6,213 bases of DNA from NCBI GenBank assembly GCA_963618065.1, contig CAVERH010000122.1:1-6213 (forward strand). Reading direction: 5' to 3'. The DNA is from Suilimivivens sp963618065. GTDB taxonomy: Bacteria > Bacillota > Clostridia > Lachnospirales > Lachnospiraceae. Position 1 is the stretch's first letter. Each line of letters starts with the position of its first letter. Under the pieces are notes generated by a model. It saw only the letters and a program-made list of their open reading frames with translations, was not told the origin of the DNA and did not search any database. Shown here one piece after another: positions 6,130 to 6,213 of this stretch. The translations under genes were made by a program, and so were the position numbers.

Positions 6130-6169
6130 GTCCATATAGCTCAGCAGGATAGAGCACACGCCTCCTAAG
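6130..6169 (+). tRNA. tRNA-Arg(CCU) 5' half, interrupted after the anticodon loop
   Basis: Acceptor strand GTCCATA (6130-6136) is followed by T8 A9. The D arm pairs GCTC (6139-6142) with GAGC (6152-6155) around AGCAGGATA. The anticodon strand is CACGC (6157-6161), and loop CTCCTAA (6162-6168) has anticodon CCT at 6164-6166. The next five bases should be GCGTG but are GAAAA. No T arm or TATGGAC acceptor partner follows before the window ends. The upstream promoter suggests a gene that was or is transcribed. The missing 3' half may lie beyond the window if an element or an intron has been inserted in the loop. Confidence 0.75.
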
Positions 6170-6213
6170 AAAAAAGGTCATCGTGAGTCCGCTGAGGCTT
6201 TGAAAATTTGTCG
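6170..6213. mobile_element. Possible edge of an element inserted in the tRNA-Arg anticodon loop
   Basis: These 44 bases replace the 3' half of the second tRNA-Arg. They contain AAAGGTCA (6173-6180), shared with the sequence after the first fragment, but no ORF, integrase or recognised terminus. Assignment as an element edge rests only on position at a common tRNA integration target. An intron or an assembly join are alternatives. Confidence 0.3.

Noticed and set aside
6007..6213. Complete tRNA-Arg genes
   Set aside because: Both candidates lack the 3' anticodon strand, a TTCRA T loop and a pairing acceptor strand within the window.

Overview
The window reads as low-GC Firmicute chromosome, most likely Lachnospiraceae (Clostridium cluster XIVa). 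The reasons are the AT-rich coding sequence, strong AGGAGG ribosome binding sites, TTG starts, a chromosomal parA-parB pair with Bacillus-type parS sites, and the neighbouring DUF4446, HD-GYP, serS and DUF3881 genes, all on the + strand. Chromosomal parAB with parS normally lies close to the replication origin, so the window is probably origin-proximal. That placement is inferred from family knowledge. No DnaA-box cluster was seen.

Layout. Positions 1-445 hold no recognisable gene. They carry two perfect 16-bp parS sites 50 bp apart, extra parS half-sites, a weak terminator-like hairpin, and an extended -10 promoter overlapped by a 9-bp inverted repeat. Next comes a tight block: parA (446-1210), parB (1212-2114), a membrane-anchored DUF4446 protein (2171-2683), an HD-GYP protein starting at a TTG directly after the previous stop (2684-3712), and serS (3732-5009). 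After a 112-nt gap containing a 12-bp perfect inverted repeat comes a DUF3881 protein (5122-6000, TTG start). ParA, ParB and parS form the chromosome segregation system. The HD-GYP and DUF4446 proteins have no demonstrated link to it, but gaps of 1, 56, 0 and 19 nt suggest one transcription unit that also feeds serS.

The right end is the unusual part. Two tRNA-Arg(CCU) 5' halves lie in tandem, at 6007-6045 and 6130-6169. Both have a sound D arm and a CCT anticodon, both stop being tRNA at the same place (after CTCCTAAG in the anticodon loop), and both have different acceptor sequences. The second has its own good promoter. Neither is followed by a matching anticodon stem, T arm or acceptor strand. 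The best reading is a hotspot where mobile elements recombine at the anticodon loop and leave displaced 5' halves. The last 44 bases would then be the edge of an integrated element that continues outside the window. This is inference, because the element itself is not visible.
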